Shown: positions 8,007-16,914, counted from the stretch's first letter. The stretch is DNA of 64,000 nucleotides from Eubacteriales bacterium (GCA_028693055.1 JAQUWD010000011.1:1-64000), one strand, 5' to 3'. A program made the numbers and translations. Notes: a model not told the origin generated them from the sequence alone.

Positions 8007-8366
8007 ATGTTTATGATCAATCCTAAGAACAAGACCCCGATTTACGAGCAGCTCATCCAGCAGCTACGCCACCAAATCGCTACGGGGGCGCTGGCTGGGG
8101 GCGAGCCGATCTCCTCCGTGCGGCAGCTTTCGATCGACTTGGGCGTCAACCCAAATACGATTCAAAAAGCCTACCGCCAAATGGAGCAGGAGGGGCTGAT
8201 TTATACCGTTAGCGGCAAGGGCAGCTTCATTACAGATGAAATCACGCCGCTTATTGAGAAACAACGTGCGGATCAATTAGCGGTTCTCACCAAGGAACTG
8301 GAAAAGGCAAGGGATATCGGCATACCGCTGGAAGACGTTCAAAAGCGACTGATGCTGATTTACTAA
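8007..8366 (+). CDS. GntR family regulator, YtrA subfamily
   Basis: 119 aa: a GntR winged helix (about residues 10-78; PIYEQLIQQLRHQI...VNPNTIQKAYRQME...GKGSFI) plus only a ~40-residue helical tail. This is the short YtrA architecture, which lacks a large ligand domain and typically represses an adjacent ABC transporter operon. GGGAGG lies 8 bp before the ATG. The ABC ATPase starts 12 bp downstream. Confidence 0.92.
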   Translation: MFMINPKNKTPIYEQLIQQLRHQIATGALAGGEPISSVRQLSIDLGVNPNTIQKAYRQMEQEGLIYTVSGKGSFITDEITPLIEKQRADQLAVLTKELEKARDIGIPLEDVQKRLMLIY

Positions 8367-8378
8367 GGAGGAAAAGCC

Positions 8379-9263
8379 ATGCTGACAGCCACCAATATTC
8401 AAAAACGTTTCGGAAGTAAGCTTGCGCTCAATCACGTAAACATCCAACTGAACGAGGGCCATGTCTTTGGACTGCTAGGCACCAACGGCGCAGGCAAATC
8501 TACCTTGCTGCGCGTGTTAAGCGGCATTCTGCGCCCCGAGGGAGGAACCGCATCGCTGGACGACAAGCCGATCTACGATACGCCCTCCAGCTTGCAGGAC
8601 ATCTGCTATCTCAGCGACGAGCCCGCCTTTCTGTATTCCGCCACCATGAGCAGTATGGGCAGCTTCCAGCGCGCATACTATCCCGCCCATGACGATCAAC
8701 GGTTGAAGGAGCTATGCCAAACCTTTTCCCTGCCCATGGACGAGCGGATCCATAGCTTTTCCAAGGGCACTCAGAAGCGGGCGCAGCTGTGCCTTGCGCT
8801 GGCTCGCCGTCCCAAGGTGCTTCTATGCGACGAAACCTTCGACGGTTTAGACCCGGTTATGCGGGAGGCCTTCAAGCGCAAGCTGAGTGAAGAAACCTAC
8901 GATCGCGGGCTGATCACCGTGTTGGCAGGCCATAATCAGCAGGAGATGGAGGACATTTGCGATCAGGTCGGCTTCCTTCACGAGGGCGAGCTGTTTGCCG
9001 CAGGCGATCTGGACAGCATGCTTCGGGATGTATTCAAGGTGCAGTGCGCCTTTGACGAGCCGCTGGAGAACCGCGACTTCGAATGTCTCCATCCCCTTCA
9101 CGTCCAGCGTCAGGGTCGGCTATGCGTGCTTACCATGAAGGAGGATCCCGATCAGGCAAGGGCGCATCTGGAATCCTTGCATCCCGTATTCATGGAATTT
9201 CTTCCCCTTTCGCTGGAAGAGGTTTTCATTGTGGAAATGGAGGAAAAGGGCTATGCAAACTAA
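8379..9263 (+). CDS. ABC transporter ATP-binding protein
   Basis: 294 aa. Walker A is GTNGAGKST (~35-43) and Walker B plus catalytic Glu is VLLCDETFDGLDP. The ABC signature is degenerate (FSKGTQKRAQL instead of LSGGQ). The C-terminal ~70 residues are an accessory domain of the kind found in drug or peptide export ATPases. It energises the permease encoded next, whose start overlaps this gene's end by 11 bp. Confidence 0.93.
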   Translation: MLTATNIQKRFGSKLALNHVNIQLNEGHVFGLLGTNGAGKSTLLRVLSGILRPEGGTASLDDKPIYDTPSSLQDICYLSDEPAFLYSATMSSMGSFQRAYYPAHDDQRLKELCQTFSLPMDERIHSFSKGTQKRAQLCLALARRPKVLLCDETFDGLDPVMREAFKRKLSEETYDRGLITVLAGHNQQEMEDICDQVGFLHEGELFAAGDLDSMLRDVFKVQCAFDEPLENRDFECLHPLHVQRQGRLCVLTMKEDPDQARAHLESLHPVFMEFLPLSLEEVFIVEMEEKGYAN

Positions 9264-11364
9264 AATACAAAAGCAAAACCCGCTTGGCTTTCTGCTAAAG
9301 CGGAACCTGTTTCTGGGTTTACTCAACTTTCTGGTTATGTTTTTCCCAATGGCCTTCTTCGGCTTTGTCACCATGGCAAGGCTCAAAAGCGACTTAACCT
9401 ACATTACCGACCCGGCGACCTATTTACTCCGTGCTGTGAATACGGAGGGCATCCCCTTTAACGCGGAGATCATGTCCATTCTCTACGGCGCGCTGGGCTT
9501 TCTAAGCGCTATGGTGCTTTTTCATCACCTATTTTCTCGCAAAAGCGCCATGCTGGAGGCTTCCCTGCCGTTGACCCGGCAGAAGGCTTTTGTTCTACGG
9601 CTGCTCTGCGGGGGCGTTCTACTGCTGCTGCCGCTGCTTCTGAACATTCTGCTCTATTTCGTGTCTATTGTTATCAACGGCTTCTGGTCGTACATACTGC
9701 CTCAGCTTTTGGTTCCCAAGTTTGCCGCGCTATTCATGATCACCCTGTATGGCTTCGCGCTCGGTGTGCTCAGCACCACGCTCACCGGCCAGTTCTGGTC
9801 CTCCCTTCTGGCGGGAGCCACCATCGCTCTTTCCTTAGAGGGACTAGCGCTGATCACCGGTGAAATTGCAACCCACTACCTTCGCACCTTGCCGAGAGAG
9901 ACCATACTATCCGCCACCAAGCTATACTCCCCGGTAATGACTTTATACAAGGGCTGGGTATCCCCCATGACCTTCCGTTGGCTTCCGGGTCTACTGGCGA
10001 TCCTCGTCTTTTTAGCCCTTAGCTTTTGGCTCTATTCCATTCGCAAAACCGAGGCTGCCGAAAAGGTATTGGCCTTCGAACCATTGAAGGGAATCATGGA
10101 GGGCGTACTAGGCGTGGTGGGCGCCGCGCTTCTCGGTTTTCTCTTCATGTCCGTCTTTGGCTCCGAAACAGGGCTGCTGGTGGGTCTTATCCTAGGAGCC
10201 GCAGCCGTCTTTGTCCTATGCCGTGTGATCTTCAATCTGGGCTTCTCCAAGCTACTGGCTCATTGGCCTATTGCACTAGCCAGCCTTCTGATTGCGCTGA
10301 CGGCTTGGGGCTGCATCCGGCAGGACGTTTTTGGCTATGACCGCTACCTGCCCAGCGCAGAGGCCCTCACATCCGTAACCATCCACAACGCTTCCGAAGC
10401 GGATTCTCAAACCATCTCCTTCTCCTCCCCGAACGCAGTAGTCACAGCCCTTGGCTGGACGCAAATCATGCGGGACGCCAGCACCTCCATCGCACACGGC
10501 TTCAGCTATGCTGGCAGCGGCGGGCATCTGGTGGAATACCAGATCGGAAATCAAACCGTCACCCGCTCCTACCCCGAGGACGTGAAGGCCGCCTCCTACC
10601 CTACCATACTCCGTCTACTGGAAACCGAGGATTTCAAAACCAGCTATCAAAGTACCGCTACGTCCACGGCTCTGATCGAACCAAGCCTTGGCATCAGCAC
10701 CAATTTCCGCAATGTTTTATCGGACAAGGAAGCCATCGAGCGTTTCGGCATCAGTCTTTCCTACAGCGCGTTCAACCGCCAGTCCGAGCAAAAGCAGAAG
10801 GCGCTGCTGGATGCGTACTGGCAGGACGTAGCCGACCGTACCGCCGAGCAATGGCAAACAAAAAGCATCCTTACGCTAAATGTATCCGGCTCTACGCCCG
10901 GCACGCTTCCCTATCAGGAAAGTTACGTTTATCGTCAGCTGCCCATATACGCCTGTGACACCCGTTTTTTAACCGCCGTTTTCGGCGACAAGGCCCAAGC
11001 GTTTATCGACTATGCCTCCGGCGGCTACGCGCTGGAGGACGGGGTTAAGGTGGTCTATCAGACCTACGACGAGGAGACTGTCAGCGATTACAGTGCTCGG
11101 GAGCGTATTCCCCTAACCAGCGAGCTGATCACCGATCCCCAGCAAATACGGGAGCTGCTCCAGAACGCCAGCGATCAGCCGGGCAGCAGCTGCTATTATT
11201 ACCAACCCACCGATCCCAACAGCAATATTTTCATCTTCTGGGATCAGGATCTACTGGAATGGGGCGTTTCGCTCGCAACCATCGATTACACAACCTTACC
11301 CCAAAGCGAGCAACACACCTACCGCTCCGTTCTCTATCCCGTTGATACGCCAGCAGACAATTGA
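9253..11364 (+). CDS. ABC exporter permease with large extracytoplasmic domain
   Basis: 703 aa from ATG 9253, which has GGAGGAAAAGGG upstream; the ORF runs back to GTG 9229. About ten hydrophobic helices occupy residues ~20-370 and a ~330-residue polar domain follows, predicted to be outside the membrane. This architecture occurs next to YtrA-type regulators in Bacillota (I would compare it with DUF6449 proteins). The substrate is unknown; cell-envelope stress or peptide export is only a class-level guess. Confidence 0.8.
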   Translation: MQTKIQKQNPLGFLLKRNLFLGLLNFLVMFFPMAFFGFVTMARLKSDLTYITDPATYLLRAVNTEGIPFNAEIMSILYGALGFLSAMVLFHHLFSRKSAMLEASLPLTRQKAFVLRLLCGGVLLLLPLLLNILLYFVSIVINGFWSYILPQLLVPKFAALFMITLYGFALGVLSTTLTGQFWSSLLAGATIALSLEGLALITGEIATHYLRTLPRETILSATKLYSPVMTLYKGWVSPMTFRWLPGLLAILVFLALSFWLYSIRKTEAAEKVLAFEPLKGIMEGVLGVVGAALLGFLFMSVFGSETGLLVGLILGAAAVFVLCRVIFNLGFSKLLAHWPIALASLLIALTAWGCIRQDVFGYDRYLPSAEALTSVTIHNASEADSQTISFSSPNAVVTALGWTQIMRDASTSIAHGFSYAGSGGHLVEYQIGNQTVTRSYPEDVKAASYPTILRLLETEDFKTSYQSTATSTALIEPSLGISTNFRNVLSDKEAIERFGISLSYSAFNRQSEQKQKALLDAYWQDVADRTAEQWQTKSILTLNVSGSTPGTLPYQESYVYRQLPIYACDTRFLTAVFGDKAQAFIDYASGGYALEDGVKVVYQTYDEETVSDYSARERIPLTSELITDPQQIRELLQNASDQPGSSCYYYQPTDPNSNIFIFWDQDLLEWGVSLATIDYTTLPQSEQHTYRSVLYPVDTPADN

Positions 11365-11370
11365 GAGCAG

Positions 11371-11382
11371 GGGCTTCCGCCC
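11371..11382 (+). repeat. Left target-site duplication of the transposon-like element
   Basis: GGGCTTCCGCCC, repeated in the same orientation at 11833-11844. Confidence 0.7.
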
Positions 11383-11411
11383 AATGTCATTAAGTTAAGG
11401 AATAACCAGGC

Positions 11412-11450
11412 AAAAGCACGAAGTATAGCAATATGTTTCGTGCTTTTTTT
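11412..11450 (+). terminator. Intrinsic terminator inside the left end of the element
   Basis: AAAAGCACGAA, 13-nt loop, TTCGTGCTTTT plus more T's. It now probably terminates the ABC operon. A perfect 16-bp palindrome (TTTTTTGTACAAAAAA, 11445-11460) overlaps its 3' end. Confidence 0.75.
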
Positions 11451-11765
11451 GTACAAAAAAGATTTGAAGAACGGCATAAAAAGCTATTGACAAAATGACA
11501 AGCGAAAGCTCGATTACCAAATCAATCTCGACACAGCTATTTATCTATGTCTCAATTTCTTCAATAACAGTCAACAAACACCGTCTGAAACTGAAAACCT
11601 TATTCGCTCTTACCTAGTTCCCATTCGTCCAAATCGGTCTTTCCCAAGAAGGAGCAAATCAACCAGATCTGTCAGTTTCAATTATAGATTAAACTAATTC
11701 GTTCTGTTTTTCAACATATTTCTTCTTGGGTTGCTTCTCATTAGTAACCTTCTAGTTTTGTGCGC

Positions 11766-11807
11766 AAAAAAACGAGTTCTCGCTATAATGGCTACATCTC
11801 GTTTTTT
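11766..11807. terminator. Bidirectional terminator-like hairpin inside the right end of the element
   Basis: AAAAAACGAG pairs with CTCGTTTTTT; an alternative inner stem CGAG-TT-CTCG competes with it. Confidence 0.55.
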
Positions 11808-11832
11808 CCCTGTTGCTTAACTTAATGACATT

Positions 11833-11844
11833 GGGCTTCCGCCC
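11833..11844 (+). repeat. Right target-site duplication of the transposon-like element
   Basis: GGGCTTCCGCCC, identical to 11371-11382. Confidence 0.7.
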
Positions 11845-11920
11845 CTGCACCCTGACAAGGGCTATGCCCTTGACCCATTCTTTGCTTGTACACACCCTTA
11901 CACAAAACCCCATCGAAAAA

Positions 11921-11945
11921 GCCCCGCGACCCTCCGTCGCGGGGC
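11921..11945 (-). terminator. Intrinsic terminator of lysA, copy 1 of a dispersed repeat
   Basis: GCCCCGCGAC, loop CCTCC, GTCGCGGGGC; on the - strand it is followed by TTTTT. The same 25 bp recur at 19103-19127. Confidence 0.85.
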
Positions 11946-11955
11946 GATTCCCACC

Positions 11956-13248
11956 TCACCCCCTGCCGCAGCAGTCCGGTGTGCAGGGGCACTGCCCCTG
12001 CCATGCGGGGTCGCAGTCTAGAGTGGCAAAATAGTCTTTGGGCGTTTCCGCTCGACGAATCAATTGGAAGATTCCGTCCTGACGGTATAGTACCTCCTTG
12101 CAGCGTAGCTTGCCGTTGTAGTTGTAGCCCATGCTTAAGCCGTGAGCGCCGGTGTCGTGGATTACGAGAAGATCACCAATGGCTGTTTTGGGCAAAGAAC
12201 GATCGATGGCAAACTTGTCGTTGTTTTCGCATAGGCTGCCAACCACGTCCACAATATCGTCATGGGGCAAATGCTCCTTGCCGGGAATGGTGATATGATG
12301 GTACGCGCCATACATTGCCGGACGCATTAGATCGCAGGCAGAAGCGTCGACGCCTAAATAGTGCTTGTAAATATTCTTTTCATGAATGATGTGCGTTACC
12401 AGCCAACCGCAGGGGCCGGTCATGTAACGTCCTAGCTCGGTTTTGATGGCGACGCCTGTTATACCTTTTGCAGTAAAACAGCTGTGATATTTTTCCGCTA
12501 CGCCTGCGCCCACGGCTTCCAAATCGGTAGCGGGTGCATCCGGCAGGTAAGGAATGCCGATACCGCCTGAAAGGTTGATAAAGCTTAAGGTAAGCCCGCT
12601 TTCGTCCATCAACTCAAGCCCGGTTTGGAAGAGTATCTCCGCTAACGCAGGATAATAAGCCGGATCGGTGGTGTTGCTGCTTAGGAAGGAATGAAGGCCA
12701 AAGCGCTTCAGACCGTTTTCCTTGAGCATTTTCAACGCTTGACTCAGCTGCTGGCGAGTCATGCCGTATTTTGCATCGCCCGGATCGCCCATGATGGTGT
12801 TGCCAATGCGAAACGAACCGCCGGGATTGTACCGCAGACAGACCTCCTCGGGCACACCGCCGTTTTCCCGTAGCGTTGCCACATGGGTGAGATCGTCCAG
12901 ATTAATATAAGCGTTTAAGCGCCGGGCATAGCGAAACTCCTCAGGCGGCACATCGTTTGCGCTGAACATGATATCCCGCCCTTGAAAACCGCAAGCCTCG
13001 GCGAGCATCAGCTCGGTCATGCTGGCGCAGTCCACACCGCAGCCTTCCTCCTTCAAAATACGAAGAATGGCAGGGGTGGGCAGCGCTTTTACCGCAAAAT
13101 ACTCGCGAAACTCCGGCACGCCGGAAAACGCAGCCTGAAGCCGCCGGGCAGTGCCGCGTATGCCCGCCTCGTCATATAGATGAAAGGGTGTATCATACGC
13201 CTGTGCAGCGTTAAAATATACCTGATCGGATAAAGAAAAATTCGGCAT
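11956..13248 (-). CDS. lysA: Diaminopimelate decarboxylase-like PLP enzyme
   Basis: 430 aa, fold-type III PLP decarboxylase: PLP-lysine in YFAVKALPTPAIL, HSFLSSNTTDP, the phosphate-binding SGGIGIPY, ELGRYMTGPCG, the second-subunit Cys in GSLCENNDKFA, and HGLSMGYNYNGKLR. Best assigned to decarboxylation of meso-diaminopimelate to lysine; a related amino-acid decarboxylase is possible. The start is ATG 13248, because the upstream in-frame ATG sits inside the GGAGGAAAG ribosome site. The last ~15 residues are an odd Cys-rich tail (QCPCTPDCCGRG) encoded by a dispersed repeat that runs into the terminator. Confidence 0.85.
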   Translation of the reverse strand: MPNFSLSDQVYFNAAQAYDTPFHLYDEAGIRGTARRLQAAFSGVPEFREYFAVKALPTPAILRILKEEGCGVDCASMTELMLAEACGFQGRDIMFSANDVPPEEFRYARRLNAYINLDDLTHVATLRENGGVPEEVCLRYNPGGSFRIGNTIMGDPGDAKYGMTRQQLSQALKMLKENGLKRFGLHSFLSSNTTDPAYYPALAEILFQTGLELMDESGLTLSFINLSGGIGIPYLPDAPATDLEAVGAGVAEKYHSCFTAKGITGVAIKTELGRYMTGPCGWLVTHIIHEKNIYKHYLGVDASACDLMRPAMYGAYHHITIPGKEHLPHDDIVDVVGSLCENNDKFAIDRSLPKTAIGDLLVIHDTGAHGLSMGYNYNGKLRCKEVLYRQDGIFQLIRRAETPKDYFATLDCDPAWQGQCPCTPDCCGRG

Positions 13249-13404
13249 ACTTTCCTCCATGGTGTGTATTGGGTTCGACCCATTGTACCATAGGGATTTT
13301 TGCAATTCAATGCAAATACAAGGGAAATGCGAAGGCAGTAAGTTCGCAAAATACGTTTCTGTGTGATTTTTGGTAATTAATTTTCAAAAATATACAATTT
13401 ATTA

Positions 13405-13433
13405 TTGACACAAGACTGTTTCCGCTGTAAACT
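13405..13433 (+). promoter_or_regulatory. Sigma-A promoter for the IclR gene
   Basis: TTGACA, 17 bp, TAAACT (weak -10). Confidence 0.6.
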
Positions 13434-13455
13434 CATTTTGTATATAAAACGATTA

Positions 13456-13471
13456 ATTTCATATATGAAAT
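13456..13471 (+). promoter_or_regulatory. 16-bp perfect palindrome, candidate IclR operator
   Basis: ATTTCATATATGAAAT lies 23 bp after the -10 box and 43 bp before the IclR start, a good place for autoregulation. Confidence 0.55.
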
Positions 13472-13513
13472 ATGAGCAGTTAAATTGTTACTGACGAGAT
13501 TGGAGGGTGCTTT

Positions 13514-14305
13514 TTGGATGATCATAATCGACCTATTGCTGCAAATGACTATACTGTCCCCGCCATCAGCCGTGCGCTTGACGTAATTGAGTACTTATCC
13601 GCAAATTCACGCGAGTACACACTGAATGAATTGGTTGAAAGGCTGGGCTTTCCCAAGGCTTCACTCTTTCGCATTCTGCATACACTAAAGCAACGGGGTT
13701 TTGTTTTTCAATCAGATAGCGGTTTATACAAAATTGGCAATGCAATGTACATGCTTATGCTGGACAAACGACGTTCCGAGGTTCTTCCATTATTGTTCCG
13801 AGAAGAAATGGCTAGACTCGCAAGACGTTCCGGACAGGTAACCCAGTTATCTGTATTGACAGACACAGGAGTGATGTATCTTGACGCGGTTCAGCCTCAA
13901 CGCGAACTCAGCATCATCGCTCCCCTTCACCAAACCTTACCAGTAAACATTTCTGCTGGGGGAAAGGTGATCCTTGCCTATCAAACAAAAGAATATCAGA
14001 AACACTTTTTAAAATGCGCCAAGCTAGCCAACCAAACTGCTAAAACGATTTCTAACATACCCGATTTTCTACTTGAACTTGATCGCGTGCGAGAGCGGGG
14101 ATTTGGACTTGATGACGAAGAGTATGCTGTTGGCGTTGGATGTATGGCCATGCCTATTTGGAATGCAGAGGGAGAGGTTATCGCCGCAATCGGTACAACA
14201 GGTCAATATTGCATGTATGACTCGGCAGAAAAAATCGCTATGCTAGGGAAAACCATACGTGACGCTGCCGAGAAAGCTACTGCAATTTTAACTTGTAATC
14301 CATAA
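13514..14305 (+). CDS. IclR family transcriptional regulator
   Basis: 263 aa from a TTG with GGAGGG 7 bp upstream; the nearby ATG 13518 is out of frame. An N-terminal winged helix (about 15-75: SRALDVIEYL...FPKASLFRILHTLKQRGF) is followed by the IclR effector-binding domain (about 90-255). It heads a carbohydrate transport and hydrolysis locus, so it probably responds to a breakdown product of that substrate. Confidence 0.92.
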   Translation: MDDHNRPIAANDYTVPAISRALDVIEYLSANSREYTLNELVERLGFPKASLFRILHTLKQRGFVFQSDSGLYKIGNAMYMLMLDKRRSEVLPLLFREEMARLARRSGQVTQLSVLTDTGVMYLDAVQPQRELSIIAPLHQTLPVNISAGGKVILAYQTKEYQKHFLKCAKLANQTAKTISNIPDFLLELDRVRERGFGLDDEEYAVGVGCMAMPIWNAEGEVIAAIGTTGQYCMYDSAEKIAMLGKTIRDAAEKATAILTCNP

Positions 14306-14321
14306 AGGAGGAAACTGAAAA

Positions 14322-14430
14322 ATGGGTTCTCTTATTTAACGGTAGCGGCGTATTGGAGCATGACGCCGGAAAGCCTACCATTCATAACCGGCTGATGAAA
14401 CAACTGTTAAACACTGATGATGCCCAGTAA
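14322..14430 (+). pseudogene. Gene remnant with start and end joined out of frame
   Basis: A good ribosome site (AAAGGAGG) precedes ATG 14322, but the frame reads only MGSLI before TAA. Immediately after, frame +1 is open from 14338 to TAA 14430 and looks like a genuine protein C terminus (GSGVLEHDAGKPTIHNRLMK). The simplest reading is a gene whose middle was deleted. The family is not recognised. Confidence 0.5.
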
Positions 14431-14570
14431 ATACTTACGCAAGCGTATTGAAGCGTTGAAGCCATGATATATCTTTGCCCGCTTTGTTCCCGGCTTAGAG
14501 TAGCGCGTGGCTTACAGCTATATAACGTCACACTCACAAAAACCGTCTCAAAATGAAGGAGGATATCGGT

Positions 14571-15836
14571 ATGATCAAACGCTTGATGGCAATTCTAATC
14601 GCTGCAATACTTATGATAAGCATATGCACGCTTTCTCTGGCAGAGGAAAAGATCGAACTCACTTATTGCTATTGGGGAGCTGCTGCGGAAGCACAAGTAC
14701 GTGAAGAAGTCGTACAGATGTTTAATGCCTCTCAGGATAAGATCGTCGTTAAACCAATTTTTATCGAAGGCGGTACATATCTAGCCAAGCTGCAAGCCTA
14801 TTTTGCTGCTGGAGAAGCGCCGGATATCATCCAAAGCTCAGGCGATTTCGGTGACACCTATATCAGCAAAGGCATGATAGAAGACTTGACCCCCTATATC
14901 GAGCGTGATGCTCTAACCGACGCATGGGATTCCATCCTGCTGGACGCCTACACCTATGATGGAAAGGTTTATGCCGCCCCCATGATTTTCAATTCCTTCT
15001 ACCTTATCTATAATAAAACCCTGTTTGATAAAGCTGGCGTTCCTTATCCGACTGACGACTGGACAGAATCGGATTTTCTGGACGCCGCACAAAAGCTAAC
15101 CAGTGGCGAAGGTGTAGAAAAGACATATGGTGTACGACTAAGTTGGCTTCCTACAACGCTGCTAGCCGATATGTATGGCACATCCATCTTCGAAGAATCT
15201 GCAATGAAGCTACACGTATCGGATAATCAGGCTTTCATTGATTCCTTCCAGTTTCTGACCGATCTGGCCCTCAAGTATGGCGTTGCCCCGGATGCGGCTG
15301 GCGAAAAGGCTGCAGGCTCCGGTTTCGTAAGCGGGCGTTTCGGCATGGAAGTTTCTGCCATGTGGGACATGGATCAAATTGTCAAGACCGTAGGGGACAG
15401 CTTCGAATTTGATATCGCAAAATTTCCGATCAGCGAAACCTATGGCCGTTGGCGTACACCTATCGCAAACATTGGCTACTACATGTTTAGCGGCTCTAAG
15501 CAGAAAGAGGCTGCCTGGGAGTTCATAAAATATGCATCTACTGACCAGGAAGCTCAAAAGGTTATGAATCTTGCCGGTATACCGGCAAGCAAAGCCGTTG
15601 TTACCGCGCCCGACTTCGCCAATACTTATCCGGAAGGTTGGCCAACCCTGAACAAGAGCATTGTACAGAGTATGGATTCTGCGGTTTTGTGGCCTACATC
15701 AACTGGTGTTTGGCAGAAATTGCTAACCGAATTAACTAACCAGTATGATTTGGTCATGAACGGCAAGGTTACTGTGGAACAAGCGGTTCAGGATTTACAA
15801 CGCGTTGGAGATGGAATACTACTTAAGAACAAATAG
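14571..15836 (+). CDS. Extracellular sugar-binding protein of an ABC transporter (family 1)
   Basis: 421 aa from ATG 14571 (AAGGAGG 8 bp upstream; the earlier ATG 14553 precedes the ribosome site). There is a signal peptide at ~1-24 (MIKRLMAILIAAILMISICT...SLA). No good lipobox is seen, which is odd for a Gram-positive binding protein. The mature part has the family-1 pattern (LTYCYWG...VQMFNASQDKIVVKPIFIEGG...APDIIQSS). It captures an oligosaccharide for the permease encoded next. Confidence 0.9.
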   Translation: MIKRLMAILIAAILMISICTLSLAEEKIELTYCYWGAAAEAQVREEVVQMFNASQDKIVVKPIFIEGGTYLAKLQAYFAAGEAPDIIQSSGDFGDTYISKGMIEDLTPYIERDALTDAWDSILLDAYTYDGKVYAAPMIFNSFYLIYNKTLFDKAGVPYPTDDWTESDFLDAAQKLTSGEGVEKTYGVRLSWLPTTLLADMYGTSIFEESAMKLHVSDNQAFIDSFQFLTDLALKYGVAPDAAGEKAAGSGFVSGRFGMEVSAMWDMDQIVKTVGDSFEFDIAKFPISETYGRWRTPIANIGYYMFSGSKQKEAAWEFIKYASTDQEAQKVMNLAGIPASKAVVTAPDFANTYPEGWPTLNKSIVQSMDSAVLWPTSTGVWQKLLTELTNQYDLVMNGKVTVEQAVQDLQRVGDGILLKNK

Positions 15837-15953
15837 GCAAACAGCAGGCATTGGAGCGATGCAGCTTCAGCTCTGATGTAATAGCATGATCTCATAATGA
15901 AAAGTATTCGTTTTCTGTCTGCCCATTTGTGCACAATGGAGGGGTGTTCTGCA

Positions 15954-16859
15954 ATGATTCAATCTACTACACAGATAACCAAAACGACAATGAGTCGGTT
16001 GCGTCGTCGTGAGGAACAAGCTTTTTATCTATTTATTCTCCCTTGGATTCTAGGCTTTTTATTATTAACCCTCGGCCCAATGTTGATATCGCTCTATACC
16101 AGTTTTACCAATTGGGACGGTATCACCGCGCCTCGATGGAACAATTTTGCTAATTATCAAATAATGTTTACGATGGATGACCAATTCATCCATAGTGCTA
16201 TCGTAACTGGCAAGTATGTCCTTTTTGCGGTTCCCACCTCATTGATATTTGCATTGCTACTGGCTGCCTTGTTATGCCGGAATCTCCCAGGAAGCGCCTT
16301 TTTTCAAGGTTTATATTACTTTCCCTCCATTGTATCCGGTGTGGCTGTATTCATGGTTTGGAACTATATGTTTGACCCTATTACCGGGGTTATCAATCAT
16401 CTATTATCAATACTAGGGATACAAGGTCCATTATGGTTAGCCAGTCCGGATTGGTCATTACCTGCATTAGTGCTAATGAATCTATTCTTTTGCGGTGGAC
16501 AAATGCTCATTTTTGTAGCTGGTATTAAACAGATACCTCAGGAGTATTATGAAGCCGCCAGTATTGACGGCGCCAGTGGTTGGGTTAATTTTCGAAAAAT
16601 AACCGTGCCGATGCTCATCCCCATGATAATCTACAATCTCATTACATCTATTATTTCTACCGTGCAGGTATTTGCACAATCGTTTATTATGACAGGTGGA
16701 GGACCGGCGAAATCCACTTATTTTATGGTATATTATCTTTATGAAACGGCATTTAAATTTACTGATTTTGGCTATGCATCGGCTATGGCCTGGGTCATCA
16801 TGGTTATCATCCTGTTATTCAGTCTTCTGGTTCTAAAGCGCAATCGAGACAACTCATAA
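15954..16859 (+). CDS. Sugar ABC transporter permease, MalF/UgpA type
   Basis: 301 aa with six predicted transmembrane helices and the inner-membrane EAA loop (YYEAASIDGASGWVNFRKITVPML), where the ATPase docks. ATG 15954 has GGAGGGG upstream; the ORF extends further but without a ribosome site. Its MalG-type partner is missing: only the first ~14 codons of a following gene remain, so this transporter is probably non-functional unless a partner is supplied from elsewhere. Confidence 0.92.
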   Translation: MIQSTTQITKTTMSRLRRREEQAFYLFILPWILGFLLLTLGPMLISLYTSFTNWDGITAPRWNNFANYQIMFTMDDQFIHSAIVTGKYVLFAVPTSLIFALLLAALLCRNLPGSAFFQGLYYFPSIVSGVAVFMVWNYMFDPITGVINHLLSILGIQGPLWLASPDWSLPALVLMNLFFCGGQMLIFVAGIKQIPQEYYEAASIDGASGWVNFRKITVPMLIPMIIYNLITSIISTVQVFAQSFIMTGGGPAKSTYFMVYYLYETAFKFTDFGYASAMAWVIMVIILLFSLLVLKRNRDNS

Positions 16860-16871
16860 GGGGAAACGAAT

Positions 16872-16914
16872 ATGAATACACAATCAGCTGGAAAACATAC
16901 CTTTACCCATAAAC
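16872..16914 (+). pseudogene. 5' remnant of a second gene (probably the MalG-type permease)
   Basis: ATG 16872, 13 bp after the first permease and preceded by GGGGAAACG, begins MNTQSAGKHTFTHK. This is the kind of N terminus seen before the first helix of MalG-like permeases, but no hydrophobic segment follows. The sequence switches to the glycosidase reading frame (+1) at about 16905-16918. Confidence 0.45.

Larger units (their letters stand above)
11383..11832. mobile_element. Non-autonomous transposon-like element (MITE) with 17-bp TIRs and 12-bp TSD
   Basis: The 450-bp element begins AATGTCATTAAGTTAAG and ends with its exact reverse complement. It is flanked by the direct repeat GGGCTTCCGCCC, and no credible ORF lies inside. 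Removing the element and one repeat copy rebuilds a perfect hairpin (GCAGGGGC-TTCC-GCCCCTGC) just after the permease stop codon. The GGG-N6-CCC duplication resembles the target preference known for IS231/IS4-type elements, so mobilisation in trans by an IS4-family transposase is a reasonable inference. Confidence 0.7.

Noticed and set aside
11956-12010. Cys-rich end of lysA as a SEC-C or zinc domain
   Set aside because: The Cys spacing does not fit SEC-C and the sequence is explained by the dispersed repeat.
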